Assembly: GCF_000686705.1 (NCBI RefSeq)
Contig: NZ_JMLJ01000008.1
Location: 1-64,000 of the forward strand
DNA: 64,000 nucleotides
Source of the DNA: Clostridium hydrogeniformans DSM 21757
Lineage (GTDB): Bacteria; Bacillota; Clostridia; Clostridiales; Clostridiaceae
Direction: 5' to 3'
Part shown: positions 45,082 to 54,393 of the stretch, piece by piece
Position numbering within the stretch: position 1 is the first letter of the stretch
Layout: each line of letters opens with the position of its first letter
The notes under the pieces: model-generated
Told to the model about the DNA's origin: nothing
Databases searched by the model: none
The model's input: the letters and a program-made list of their open reading frames with translations, nothing else
Translations under genes and position numbers: made by a program

Positions 45082-46278
45082 CTATTTATTAAATCTTACA
45101 TAAGAAGGAATATAATTATCAATCAAAGGAGTGATATAATTAATTGCCTCCTCTGTAACGTTATTACCTTCTTCGTTTATCCAATTTATTGGAACATATT
45201 TAATGTTATTTGCTACATTAGAAGCCTCAGCTAAAAAAGTACTTGATTCATAGTTTAAAGATTCATTTCTTTTTATAGCTACCATATAGCCAGTATGACC
45301 TTCATTAGCATAATTTAAGGCTGCTGTACCTACCATATATGCTTCATCTAAGTCGATTTTAGAAGCTATATGCATTGAGCATCTTTGGATAACTCCAAGC
45401 TCAAGGGACTTCACCCTTTTGGTAATTCCAGCATTTATTATAATGTTTTTAAGATAATTACCTACGCCCCCTAGTTGAGCATGTCCAAAGTTATCATGAC
45501 ATCCAGAAAGGGGAGTTTCTGATATGAATCTTCCATCTTTATCTCTTAAGCCCTCAGAAGCTACTATATAAACTTGATTTTGAGATTTAAATTTTTCTTC
45601 CACATCTTTTAGGAATTTTTCCGTTGAAAAAGCTACCTCAGGAAGATATATAAAATCTGCTACTTGCTTACCATTTAATTTTGAAGCACCGGCACTAGCA
45701 GCAAGCCAACCAGTATCACGGCCCATAGTTTCAAGAATAAAAATTCCATTATTAGTATAAACCGAAGAATCTAAATAAGTTTCTAAGGTTAGGGTAGATA
45801 TTAGTTTTGCTGCTGAACCAAAACCAGGAGTATGATCAGTTAATGGTAAATCATTATCTATGGTTTTAGGAATTCCTATAACCTTAACTGGGATATTATT
45901 AATTTTTGTATATTCACTAAGTTTAGCTACTGTATCCATAGAGTCATTACCTCCTACATAAAAGAAGGTATCTATATTTAATTCCTTTAAAAGGTTAAAA
46001 AGTTTTATGTATTCTTCATCATTTTCTCTAAAATCTTTCATTTTATATCGACATGAACCTAATCCAGAAGAAGGAGTAAACCTAAAGTGTTGTAAATCTT
46101 CCTTAGACTTTTCTGATAAATTTACTAGTTTTTTATTTAATATTCCCTCTATACCGTTTATACCAGCATATACATTTTCATAAAATCCTTTTTTGAAGTT
46201 TTCTTCTACAACCCCTATTACACTTGCGTTTATTACTGCAGTTGGACCTCCAGATTGTGCTATGATGCAATTAGACAT
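45082..46278 (-). CDS. pfp: PPi-type 6-phosphofructokinase
   Basis: The 398-residue PFK starts QSGGPTAVINAS and has GGNDSMDT with D112 and PKTIDND with K138. In ATP-dependent enzymes these positions are usually both glycine (GGDGS and PGTIDND); Asp and Lys are the hallmark of pyrophosphate-dependent enzymes. It should phosphorylate fructose-6-phosphate reversibly, using PPi. AAAGGAG precedes the ATG. It stands alone on the minus strand. Confidence 0.92.
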   Translation of the reverse strand: MSNCIIAQSGGPTAVINASVIGVVEENFKKGFYENVYAGINGIEGILNKKLVNLSEKSKEDLQHFRFTPSSGLGSCRYKMKDFRENDEEYIKLFNLLKELNIDTFFYVGGNDSMDTVAKLSEYTKINNIPVKVIGIPKTIDNDLPLTDHTPGFGSAAKLISTLTLETYLDSSVYTNNGIFILETMGRDTGWLAASAGASKLNGKQVADFIYLPEVAFSTEKFLKDVEEKFKSQNQVYIVASEGLRDKDGRFISETPLSGCHDNFGHAQLGGVGNYLKNIIINAGITKRVKSLELGVIQRCSMHIASKIDLDEAYMVGTAALNYANEGHTGYMVAIKRNESLNYESSTFLAEASNVANNIKYVPINWINEEGNNVTEEAINYITPLIDNYIPSYVRFNK

Positions 46279-46781
46279 ATTTATTGCTACTCCTTTCCCT
46301 TAATTGGACTATATCATATATATATTATATTAATATAATATACTAAAAAGAATAAAATATAAAGATATTTTTTGAAATAATTTATAAAGTGAGAAAAAAG
46401 TATAGCACATATCCTTTAAATATGGTGAAATAATAAGACTTATTAAATCTAAGACTTAAGATAAATATAGTGAAATCTAAATAAGAACACAACTTATTAC
46501 TGATTTGTAAATAATAGCTAAAATGAAGTTGATGTAACCTATTGTAATATTCAAGTGTTTTGAAGTAGCGAAAACTTGTGCTTTTAACTTATAAAGCTAT
46601 AAGATCAAGAACCTAAAATCCACTGATTTAAAGACTTTAAATTAACTGGCACAAGAAGTTAATTTAATAGATATAAATTAGCTTTATTTTGAATATTAAT
46701 ACTATAGAATGTGTTTTTTCTTTTCAACTTAGGGGCTATGGAATATAATAGATTTGTTGATTAAAAGAAAGGGGTAGGTTT
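46279..46781. other. Gene-free AT-rich gap upstream of the MntP-like gene
   Basis: The gap is divergent, so promoters for both neighbours lie here. A hairpin AAATTAACT/AGTTAATTT near 46638-46667 is visible. I looked for a manganese-sensing yybP-ykoY RNA before the MntP-like gene and did not recognise one. Fragments that read as protein-like contain several stops. Confidence 0.55.
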
Positions 46782-47330
46782 ATGGAGTTCTATTCACTCA
46801 TGTTAATAGCTATAGCTTTATCCTTAGATGCCTTTGGGGTGGCACTAAGCATAGGGCTTAATTGTGAGGTTAAAACTATTAATAAGGTATTCTTTATATT
46901 GTCCTTTGGATTCTTTCAATTCTTTTTATCATTTTTGGGGGCATACATAGGATATATATTTACTTCCTTTGCATCTGTGCCTAATATTATTGGGGGAATG
47001 ATTATATCAATAGTAGGGGTAATGATGATTAAAGAAGGCTTTGGAGATAAGGATCAATGTATATTATTAAAAAAAAGAATGTATTTAATTCTTGGAGTAT
47101 CTGTTAGTATAGATGCTTTAGTAGTGGGTTTTATAACTTTAAATACAATAAAAAATATTAGCCATCTATTAAATAGCACCTTAATAATTGGAGTTACTAC
47201 TTTAGTATTAACTTCAGTAGCTTTTATATTATCTAAATTCCTTAATAAAATTCAATTTGTTTCTAAATATGCAGATTTTATTGGAGGAGCAATACTAATA
47301 ATTTTTGGGCTAAAGATGATTTTATTTTAA
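46782..47330 (+). CDS. MntP/YtaF-family membrane transporter
   Basis: The 182-residue protein has six membrane segments in two halves. Both halves carry the family motif: LSLDAFGVALSIG in helix 1 and SIDALVVGF in helix 4, with aspartates that bind the metal in MntP. It probably exports manganese or a similar divalent ion. Assignment to MntP or the sporulation-linked YtaF branch is not certain. GAAAGGGG precedes the ATG. A Fur-family regulator gene lies 270 bases downstream. Confidence 0.82.
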   Translation: MEFYSLMLIAIALSLDAFGVALSIGLNCEVKTINKVFFILSFGFFQFFLSFLGAYIGYIFTSFASVPNIIGGMIISIVGVMMIKEGFGDKDQCILLKKRMYLILGVSVSIDALVVGFITLNTIKNISHLLNSTLIIGVTTLVLTSVAFILSKFLNKIQFVSKYADFIGGAILIIFGLKMILF

Positions 47331-47603
47331 TACTAAGTAATATAATAGGAATAAGACTAAAGTAAATTTAAATGAAAATGAGTTTTGGAGAATTATAGCT
47401 AAATAAGACTTTTGACTTTAGGATTTTTATATTTAGATTTAATATCATGTATATTATATATTGTAAGGTCATAGATGAAATAATGTTTATTTAATAATTT
47501 ATTACTAAGTAAATATCTGCTATACTTATAGTAGATAATATAAAAACTATTTATATATTTTAATTATGGTTTTTATAAAATTATAAAATTGTAGGTGAAA
47601 CTT

Positions 47604-48017
47604 ATGAAGGTCATAGAGATCCTAGGAAAACACAATATTAAGATGACCAAGGCTAGAGTTAATATATATAATATAATTGGTGAAGAAGATAAAGCAATAA
47701 ATGCAGAAGAGATATATAAAAAGTGTTTAGATCAGGGGTTAAATATTAATTTATCAACAGTTTATAGGACATTAGAACTTTTTGAAGAAAAGGGGTTAAT
47801 TGAGAAGTTTGATTTAGGAACAGGGTACTATAACTTTTCTTTAAAGAAACATGATCATAAACATTTATTAGAATGTAGTCTTTGTCATAAAGAAATAGAA
47901 CTTACCTGTCCTATGAAACAAATAGAGGAACTAGTAAGGAACACAACCGGCTTTGTTTTGGTGGAACATGAGCTTAAAATGAAGGGTTTATGTAAGGATT
48001 GCTCCAATGAAAAATAG
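47604..48017 (+). CDS. zur: Fur-family metal regulator, probably Zur
   Basis: The 137-residue protein has the N-terminal winged helix with LSTVYRTLELFEEKGLIEK, the metal motif HDHKH (83-87) and structural zinc cysteines C91-C94 and C130-C133. It could be Fur, PerR or Zur by sequence. Zur is favoured because the next genes are a zinc-type uptake system with a matching operator. An in-frame GTG three codons upstream overlaps the AGGTG ribosome site, so the ATG is chosen. Confidence 0.85.
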   Translation: MKVIEILGKHNIKMTKARVNIYNIIGEEDKAINAEEIYKKCLDQGLNINLSTVYRTLELFEEKGLIEKFDLGTGYYNFSLKKHDHKHLLECSLCHKEIELTCPMKQIEELVRNTTGFVLVEHELKMKGLCKDCSNEK

Positions 48018-48050
48018 GCTATCTAAATTTTTAGATAGCCTATTTTTATT
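48013..48050. terminator. Bidirectional terminator between the Fur-family gene and znuB
   Basis: AATAGGCTATCTAAA pairs perfectly with TTTAGATAGCCTATT with a two-base loop, followed by TTTATTTTTTT. The left arm contains the stop codon of the regulator. Confidence 0.92.
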
Positions 48051-48846
48051 TTTTTAAAGATATTAAATTATTTATTAATATAGTCAGTATTAAAATAACT
48101 ACGGATACTACAGCTATGGTACCACCAGGAGCACTATCTATATAATAAGAGGTTATAAGTCCTATGAATACATCTAAGAATCCAAATATCATAGCCCAAA
48201 TAAGGGTAGTTTTAAAACCTTTTTTTAGCTGAAGGGCTGTAGCTACAGGAACAACAATCATTGATGAAATTACAAGTATACCCATAATTCTTATAGAGGC
48301 TGATATAGTAGCTCCAACTAATAGGGTAAATATATAATTTACAAAGGATACCTTAATACCAAGGGATTTTGCTCCTTCTTCATCAAAGGTTATATAAAGA
48401 AGCTTATTAAATAATAACGCTATTAATATAAAACTTATTATACTAATTATTAATATGGTTATTAAATCACCCTTAGATACTGTAAGTATACTACCAAATA
48501 ATATAGAGTTTACATTAGCAGTGGTCTTACCACTACTTATAAGTATTATAGCTATACCTACACTTAAGGTTAAAATAATAGACATAACAAGCTCTGCATA
48601 TTTTTTATAATAATTTCTCAAAAATTCTATAAATAATCCACAAAGGGAGGTAAATGCAAAGGAAGCTAGCAAAGGGTCAACCCCTGTAGCAAGTCCTATG
48701 GAAATACCTGCAAAGGAAGCGTGGGACAAAGTATCTCCCATCATGGAATATCTTTTTAGTACTAAAAACATACCTACTAATGGGCATAAAATTGAAATGA
48801 AAAAGCCTGCTATTAAGGCATTTTGCATAAATTCATATTGAAGCAT
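48046..48846 (-). CDS. znuB: Zinc/manganese ABC transporter permease, ZnuB type
   Basis: The 266-residue protein has about eight membrane segments and the ABC-3 family loop LSHASFAGIS near residues 39-48, which contacts the ATPase. It follows the ATPase gene by 14 bases on the minus strand and should form a metal importer with it and the divergently encoded binding protein. AAAGGAG precedes the ATG. Confidence 0.93.
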   Translation of the reverse strand: MLQYEFMQNALIAGFFISILCPLVGMFLVLKRYSMMGDTLSHASFAGISIGLATGVDPLLASFAFTSLCGLFIEFLRNYYKKYAELVMSIILTLSVGIAIILISSGKTTANVNSILFGSILTVSKGDLITILIISIISFILIALLFNKLLYITFDEEGAKSLGIKVSFVNYIFTLLVGATISASIRIMGILVISSMIVVPVATALQLKKGFKTTLIWAMIFGFLDVFIGLITSYYIDSAPGGTIAVVSVVILILTILINNLISLKK

Positions 48847-48860
48847 GGTTAATAACTCCT

Positions 48861-49508
48861 TTATTTAGTTAAATTTTTAAATTCATCTATGGTGAAAAAT
48901 TTTGCATCACCACTACAAAGTTGTAAAACATGAGATGAGTTATTAAGCACTGCACCCATATTATGCTCTACAGATATAACAGTCACATTATCCTTTAAAT
49001 TAAGTTCTTTTATTAGGGCATAGATTTCAAGTTGATTTTCATGATCTATACCAGTAGAAGGTTCATCTAAAATTAGAATCTCAGGAAGGCCCATAAGAGC
49101 TCTTGCTATAAATACTCTTTGCTGTTGACCTCCAGAGAGATTACCAAGAAGTTTATTTTTAAAGTTACTCATATTAACCTTATTTAAAACAGAATCTATT
49201 ATAGATTTATCCTTTATGTTAAGAGCCCTTCTATGGTTATTTAAAAGTTCACTAACTGTTATGGGAAACTGGGAATTAAAACCTTCCATCCTTTGAGGTA
49301 CATATCCAATCTTAGAACTATGAAGGGTTATTTTGCCGGAATTTGGGTTTAATAATTTTAATATTAACTTTATTAAGGTACTTTTACAACTTCCATTTTC
49401 ACCTATTATTGAAACATAACTCCCCTTTGGAATAAAAATATTCACATTGTTTAAAATATAAGGGGAAGAATTGTTATATGAAAAGCATAAATCTTCTATA
49501 CTGATCAA
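48861..49508 (-). CDS. znuC: Zinc/manganese ABC transporter ATPase, ZnuC type
   Basis: The 215-residue ATPase has Walker A GENGSCKS (a Cys where Gly is usual), the signature LSGGQQQRVFIARA, Walker B ILILDEPSTGID and the VEHNMG switch. TTG is chosen as start because AGGAGATG lies just upstream and the next residues (ISIEDLCFSYNN) align with family N-termini. A longer frame further upstream runs into the promoter region. It is the first gene of znuCB. Confidence 0.92.
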   Translation of the reverse strand: MISIEDLCFSYNNSSPYILNNVNIFIPKGSYVSIIGENGSCKSTLIKLILKLLNPNSGKITLHSSKIGYVPQRMEGFNSQFPITVSELLNNHRRALNIKDKSIIDSVLNKVNMSNFKNKLLGNLSGGQQQRVFIARALMGLPEILILDEPSTGIDHENQLEIYALIKELNLKDNVTVISVEHNMGAVLNNSSHVLQLCSGDAKFFTIDEFKNLTK

Positions 49509-49534
49509 AGTATCATCTCCTAAAAATAATCTTA

Positions 49535-49562
49535 AATATATTGTTGACATTTATTAACTCAA
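49535..49562 (-). promoter_or_regulatory. Probable promoter of znuC-znuB
   Basis: Read on the minus strand, TTGAGT is followed after 16 bases by TATATT. It overlaps the znuA promoter face to face, so both can be controlled by one bound repressor. Confidence 0.55.
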
Positions 49563-49572
49563 ATATTATTAT
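49544..49572 (+). promoter_or_regulatory. Promoter of znuA
   Basis: TTGACA is followed after exactly 17 bases by TATTAT. The expected start point lies just before or inside the inverted repeat at 49582-49596. Confidence 0.75.
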
Positions 49573-49581
49573 ATAACCAAA

Positions 49582-49596
49582 TGCAAATGATTTGCA
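49582..49596. promoter_or_regulatory. Perfect 7-1-7 Fur-family operator (probable Zur box)
   Basis: TGCAAAT-G-ATTTGCA is a perfect 7-1-7 inverted repeat, the architecture bound by Fur, Zur and PerR dimers. It sits between the znuA promoter and its ribosome site (AGGAGG). Repression when zinc is plentiful is the natural inference. Confidence 0.8.
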
Positions 49597-49612
49597 ATAG
49601 GAGGTTTTTGTA

Positions 49613-50527
49613 ATGAAGAAAAAAATGTGGATACTAGGAGTATCTTTTATTATGTTATTAACTTTTGCAGCCTGTTCAAAGCCTGAAAAAGTTAAGGAAG
49701 AGAATAAAAAAATAAAGGTATTGGCAAGTTTTAATGCCATAGCTGATATTACAAGAGAAATAGGCGGAGATAAAATAGAGTTATCAGTTATGGTACCAAA
49801 GGGAGTAGAAGCACATGATTTTGAGCCAAAGCCAAAGGATATGGCCTATTTAAATGAAGCCAAGTTATTTGTATATAATGGATTAGGCATGGAAGGTTGG
49901 GCAGAAAGTGCTTTAAAGACGGTTAATAACAATAATCTAGTGAGTGTTGAAGCCTCTAAATATTGTAATCTTATAGAGAATAAAGAGGAGGACCATGATC
50001 ATGATAAGGAAGAAGAACATAGTCATGGAAAATATGACCCTCATGTTTGGCTTAGTTTAAAGGATGCTAATATAATGGCTAAAAATATATTAGACGGACT
50101 TTTAAAGGTGGATGGAGAGAATAAGGAATATTATCTTGAAAGATACAAGAAATTTATGGATGAAAATTCAAAGCTTTTACAAGAATATGATGAGAAATTT
50201 TCAAAGCTTAGTAACAAAACTATCTTAGTAGGCCATGAGGCATTCTCCTATTTAGCGAGGGACTTTAAAATAACTCAAAAGGGAGTTCAAGGAGTTTTTG
50301 CAGAGGGGGAAGCTACTAGTAATAAATTAAAGGAACTAGTTGAGTATTCTAAAACAAATAATATAAAAACAATCTTCATGGAAAAGGGAGGTAGTTCTAA
50401 GGTGTCAGAGACTGTTGCTAAGGAAGTTGGAGCTAAAGTTGAAACCCTAAATACCCTTGAAAGTGAAGGAAACTATAGAGAAACTATGAGGGAAAACTTA
50501 GAGAAAATATATAATGTTTTAAAATAG
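49613..50527 (+). CDS. znuA: Zinc-binding lipoprotein of the ABC importer, ZnuA type
   Basis: The 304-residue protein has a lipoprotein signal ending in FAAC (lipobox cysteine near 21). Metal-site residues include H67-type in VEAHDFEPK and DPHVWLSLK, plus HEAFSY later. A His/Asp-rich loop DHDHDKEEEHSHG near 123-135 is typical of zinc rather than manganese binders. It captures metal outside the membrane and hands it to ZnuB. AGGAGG precedes the ATG. It is divergent from znuCB across a shared control region. Confidence 0.94.
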   Translation: MKKKMWILGVSFIMLLTFAACSKPEKVKEENKKIKVLASFNAIADITREIGGDKIELSVMVPKGVEAHDFEPKPKDMAYLNEAKLFVYNGLGMEGWAESALKTVNNNNLVSVEASKYCNLIENKEEDHDHDKEEEHSHGKYDPHVWLSLKDANIMAKNILDGLLKVDGENKEYYLERYKKFMDENSKLLQEYDEKFSKLSNKTILVGHEAFSYLARDFKITQKGVQGVFAEGEATSNKLKELVEYSKTNNIKTIFMEKGGSSKVSETVAKEVGAKVETLNTLESEGNYRETMRENLEKIYNVLK

Positions 50528-50593
50528 ATATTTTGACTACTTATCTAATTTGGTATATAAATATATATAGAACACATAAAAAGGAGAAGTATT

Positions 50594-50989
50594 ATGGAGT
50601 TTTCATCATTAGTTATAATGGAAAAAGACAGTGAGACAGGATTTTTAACTAAAGAACTTGGAAGTTATGAAGTTAATGAGGGAGCAGAATATGTGAAAAA
50701 GCTTTATGAATCTCAAGGAAAGGTAACTTTAGTTTTTGACACAAAGAAGGATGTGGAGGAGTGGGAATTTAGCGCTATATATGATTTATTCCCTTATGAA
50801 ATATTTAGTGATAAAGGAATAGAGATTGAGGATATGGATGATGAATATAACCCTACTTGGAAGGTTACCTTAAATTATAAAGAAGAGCATAGTGATATGA
50901 AGGAAGATTTAAATAATATATGCTATTTAATAGAAGAGGCTATTTTAGAATCTTTTAAAAGAATAGAAGGAAAAGAAGCAGAATATTAA
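50594..50989 (+). CDS. Conserved acidic protein of unknown function
   Basis: The 131-residue protein is acidic, has no signal or membrane segment, and contains a VTLVFDTKKDVEEWEFSAIY stretch followed by DLFPYEIF and a helical C-terminus. It looks like a conserved clostridial family of unknown function; I do not assign a name. AAAGGAG lies before the ATG. It stands between znuA and pepF with its own hairpin. Confidence 0.8.
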   Translation: MEFSSLVIMEKDSETGFLTKELGSYEVNEGAEYVKKLYESQGKVTLVFDTKKDVEEWEFSAIYDLFPYEIFSDKGIEIEDMDDEYNPTWKVTLNYKEEHSDMKEDLNNICYLIEEAILESFKRIEGKEAEY

Positions 50990-50993
50990 AAGT

Positions 50994-51048
50994 AAACACT
51001 ATTAAAGTTTATTATAAAAAATAAATTTTAATAGTGTTTTATTATTTT
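50994..51048 (+). terminator. Terminator after the acidic protein gene
   Basis: AAACACTATTAAA pairs perfectly with TTTAATAGTGTTT, with TTTATT/AATAAA inside, followed by TATTATTTT. Confidence 0.8.
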
Positions 51049-51196
51049 CATATAATTACTTATATAATAAACTAAAGAGGAAAAGTTTTAAAAATAAATT
51101 CTTTATAGAAAATTATAGTGTTTAAATTAAGAAACCCCTATGATATTATAATGAGTAAGAGATTTTTCATATTTTTTACCATAAGGAGGGCTATTT

Positions 51197-52996
51197 ATGG
51201 ATAATGTAAAAACTATAAAAACTAGAGATTCCATTGAGGGGAAGTATAAATGGAAGGTTGAGAAATTATATGAGAATGTTTCTAAATGGGAGGAAGATTT
51301 TAAAAGGTTAAAAGAAGAAGCGCCTATATTAAAGACATTTTCATCACAACTGAACAATCCAGAAAAGCTTATGGAATTTTTAAAGAAATACGAAGATATA
51401 TCTAGGTTTTCAGATAAAATATTTATGTATGCTCATTTAAAAAGTGATGAGGATACAACTAATACAGTTTATCAAGGCTTAAAGAGCAAAATAGATACAT
51501 TTATGGCGGAGTTTAGATCCTATTATGCTTATTTAGAACCAGAGATTCTGTCTTTACCAGAGGATTATTTAGAAAAGGCTATGATAAAGATTCCAGAACT
51601 TAAGGATTATAGTTTTTTCCTTCAGGATATCTTAAAGCAAAAGCCTCATACTTTAAATAAGGAAGAGGAGGAACTATTAGCATCAGTTTCAGATTGCTTA
51701 GGGGCAGCAGGAAATATTTATTCCATGTTAACCAATGCAGATATGACTTTTCCAATTATAAAGGATGAGGAAGGAAATGAGGTAGAACTTACAGAGGTTA
51801 ATTATGGAACATTTATAAGATCTAAGGATAGAGACGTGAGAGAAAAGGCTTTTAAAGCTTTATTTAACACTTATAAAAAATATATAAATACCATATCAAC
51901 TTCCTTAACTTCTAATATAAAAAACTTAATATTAGAAACAAAAATTAGAAAGTATAGTTCTTGCTTAGAAACCTCATTAAAACCTAATAATATACCTTTA
52001 GAGGTTTACCATAGCTCCTTAGAGACAGTAAGTAAACATATAAACTTACTTCATAGGTATGTAGACATAAAGAAGAAGCTTTTAGGAATTTCAGATATAC
52101 ACATGTATGACTTATATGTTCCTGTTATAGACGTAGAAAAAGAACATATAGAATATGAGGAAGCTGTTAATATAGTAAAGGAAGGGTTAAAGCCATTAGG
52201 GGAAGAATATTTATCAATTTTTAATGAAGGAATAGAAAGTGGATGGATAGATGCTTTTGAGAATAAGGGTAAAAGAGGAGGAGCTTATTCATGGGGATGC
52301 TATGATAGTATGCCTTATGTATTACTAAATTATAATTATGATTTAAATGATGTTTCTACCCTTGCTCATGAAATGGGACACTCTATTCACTCTTATTATT
52401 CAAGACAGGAGCAACCTTATATATACTCAGGATATACACTTTTCTGCGCTGAGGTTGCGTCTACTTGTAATGAAGCTTTACTTATAAATTATTTAATTAA
52501 TAAAGAGAAGGATAAAAATAAGAGATTGTATTTAATAAATCAAGAATTAGAGCAAATAAGAACTACTGTATTTAGACAATTAATGTTTGCAGAGTTTGAG
52601 GAAATAACCCATAGAACTATGGAAGAAGGAGCTTCTTTAACAGGAGAGGATTTAAATAGGATTTGGCATGATTTAAATGTAAAATACTTTGGACCAAATA
52701 TGATTATAGATGAGGAAATAGATATAGAATGGGCAAGAATTCCTCATTTTTACTCAGATTTTTATGTATATCAATATGCTACAGGATATGCAGCAGCCTT
52801 TGCCTTTGCAAATTCTATTTTAAAAGAAGGAGATAAGGCAGTAGAAAAATATAAGGGCTTCTTAAAATCTGGAGGTTGTGATTATCCAATAAATATATTA
52901 AGAAAAGCTGGAGTTGATATGACAACTTCTAAGCCTTTAGAAGCGACTATGATGAGATTTAATGAATTATTAGATATGCTAGAAGAGGAACTATAA
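51197..52996 (+). CDS. pepF: Oligoendopeptidase F
   Basis: The 599-residue M3 metallopeptidase has the full length of PepF. The zinc motif HEMGH (H391, E392, H395) lies in STLAHEMGHSIHSYYS, with the third ligand glutamate in the following AEVASTCNEALL. It cleaves short peptides in the cytoplasm, in peptide utilisation or signal-peptide turnover. AAGGAGG precedes the ATG. Confidence 0.97.
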   Translation: MDNVKTIKTRDSIEGKYKWKVEKLYENVSKWEEDFKRLKEEAPILKTFSSQLNNPEKLMEFLKKYEDISRFSDKIFMYAHLKSDEDTTNTVYQGLKSKIDTFMAEFRSYYAYLEPEILSLPEDYLEKAMIKIPELKDYSFFLQDILKQKPHTLNKEEEELLASVSDCLGAAGNIYSMLTNADMTFPIIKDEEGNEVELTEVNYGTFIRSKDRDVREKAFKALFNTYKKYINTISTSLTSNIKNLILETKIRKYSSCLETSLKPNNIPLEVYHSSLETVSKHINLLHRYVDIKKKLLGISDIHMYDLYVPVIDVEKEHIEYEEAVNIVKEGLKPLGEEYLSIFNEGIESGWIDAFENKGKRGGAYSWGCYDSMPYVLLNYNYDLNDVSTLAHEMGHSIHSYYSRQEQPYIYSGYTLFCAEVASTCNEALLINYLINKEKDKNKRLYLINQELEQIRTTVFRQLMFAEFEEITHRTMEEGASLTGEDLNRIWHDLNVKYFGPNMIIDEEIDIEWARIPHFYSDFYVYQYATGYAAAFAFANSILKEGDKAVEKYKGFLKSGGCDYPINILRKAGVDMTTSKPLEATMMRFNELLDMLEEEL

Positions 52997-53005
52997 TTTA
53001 TGCTT

Positions 53006-53039
53006 TTAAAGAGGTTATTTATATAAATAACCTCTTTAG
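53006..53039 (+). terminator. Hairpin after pepF
   Basis: AAAGAGGTTATTT pairs perfectly with AAATAACCTCTTT around four bases. AGCTTATAAAAATTTTT follows, so the T run is delayed by several bases. Confidence 0.6.
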
Positions 53040-53311
53040 CTTATAAAAATTTTTAATTATGCTTTGAAGAAATAGATTTTACACTATATAATTAATTTAG
53101 GACTTTAAAAATTTTAATATATTTTAAAGGGTTTGTTGAAATTAGTTTAAAGCTTTATAATAATAGGTGTTATTTATAATATATAGAGTTTTAAGTGAGA
53201 AAATAAACAATTATGGCCATTAGATAAGCTAAAATAAATTTTATCAGGAGTGATTATATTCCATAGGATGTTAGGAATTAGTTAGTATAGTTAATTTTAG
53301 AGAGGGATAAT

Positions 53312-54370
53312 ATGAGATTTGAATTTATTGATAGAGTAAACAATGGGGAAGTATTAGCTAAAAGTATATTTACAAGTGATGGGAAGGTTCTTTTAAGATC
53401 TGGTATAACCTTAACTACTAGATATATTGAAAGACTTAAGAACTTAGAAGTCTTTTATATTTATATAAAAGATGACAGATTAGAGGATATTAACGTAGAA
53501 GATGAAAAGCTAAATGAAATAAAGATGAATGCTGTTAAGGCATTATCCAATGTGGTTAAAAATGTAGATAATAATTCTCAGGTAAGTTTTAGAACTTCTA
53601 CTGAAATTGTAGAAGAACTTATGGATTACATATTAAACATGGGAGATGTAAGTAAAACTTTATATGACATAAAGACCTTTGATAACTACACACATATTCA
53701 TTCCATAGACACAGGAATAATGAGTCTTTTTATGGGGATAAATTTTAACATTCCTAAAAGTGAATTAATAGATTTAGGAGTTGCAGCTATACTTCATGAT
53801 ATAGGAAAGCTTAAAATACCTAAAAAGATAATGAATAAAAGAGGACCTCTTACCTATGAAGAATTTAAGGAAATGAAGAAACATCCAATTTATGGGGCTG
53901 AAATGTTGAAGAAAAATTATTTCGTATCAGATAAGATAGTAAAGACAGTTCTTCAGCATCATGAAAAGTTTAATGGTAAGGGATACCCTTATGGACTTAA
54001 AGATGCTCATATATGCGAGGCAGCTCAAATTGTATCTATATGTGATGTATATGATTCTGTAAGTAATGATAGGGTGTATAGAAAGAAGTTTTCTCCCAAT
54101 GATGCCTATGAGCTTATATTATCAGAGGCTAACAATAGTTTTAGAATAGATATGGTAAACAACTTTAGAAGCACGTTTTTCGTATATCCATTAGGATGCT
54201 GCGTGAAATTATCTAATGGTATAGAGGGATATGTTATAAATCAAAATAGTGGATATCCAGATAGGCCTAAAATAAGAATTCTTTATGATAATAAAACCAG
54301 GGAATCCATACCTTTTTATGAGGTAGATTTACTTAAGGAGATAAGCTTAACTATAGTAGGAATTGTTTAA
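53312..54370 (+). CDS. HD-GYP domain protein (probable c-di-GMP phosphodiesterase)
   Basis: The 352-residue protein has an N-terminal region (1-115) and an HD-GYP domain with LHDIGK (H162, D163), KHPIYGAEM, QHHEKFNGKGYP (H216, H217, GYP at 224-226) and CDVYDSVSNDRVYR. All metal ligands of the class are present, so hydrolysis of cyclic di-GMP is likely. There is no membrane or receiver domain. AGAGGGA precedes the ATG. The rhomboid gene follows after 23 bases, so the two may form an operon. Confidence 0.93.
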   Translation: MRFEFIDRVNNGEVLAKSIFTSDGKVLLRSGITLTTRYIERLKNLEVFYIYIKDDRLEDINVEDEKLNEIKMNAVKALSNVVKNVDNNSQVSFRTSTEIVEELMDYILNMGDVSKTLYDIKTFDNYTHIHSIDTGIMSLFMGINFNIPKSELIDLGVAAILHDIGKLKIPKKIMNKRGPLTYEEFKEMKKHPIYGAEMLKKNYFVSDKIVKTVLQHHEKFNGKGYPYGLKDAHICEAAQIVSICDVYDSVSNDRVYRKKFSPNDAYELILSEANNSFRIDMVNNFRSTFFVYPLGCCVKLSNGIEGYVINQNSGYPDRPKIRILYDNKTRESIPFYEVDLLKEISLTIVGIV

Positions 54371-54393
54371 ATTTATTTTAAAGGAGGGTATTT

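Noticed and set aside
46480..46720. Protein-like stretch (VAKTCAFNL, then LAQEVNLIDIN) upstream of the MntP-like gene
   Set aside because: It has several in-frame stops and no ribosome site; in DNA this AT-rich it can arise by chance.
46600..46781. Manganese riboswitch (yybP-ykoY) before the MntP-like gene
   Set aside because: The conserved internal loops were not recognised; only an AGGGGCTATGG fragment was seen.
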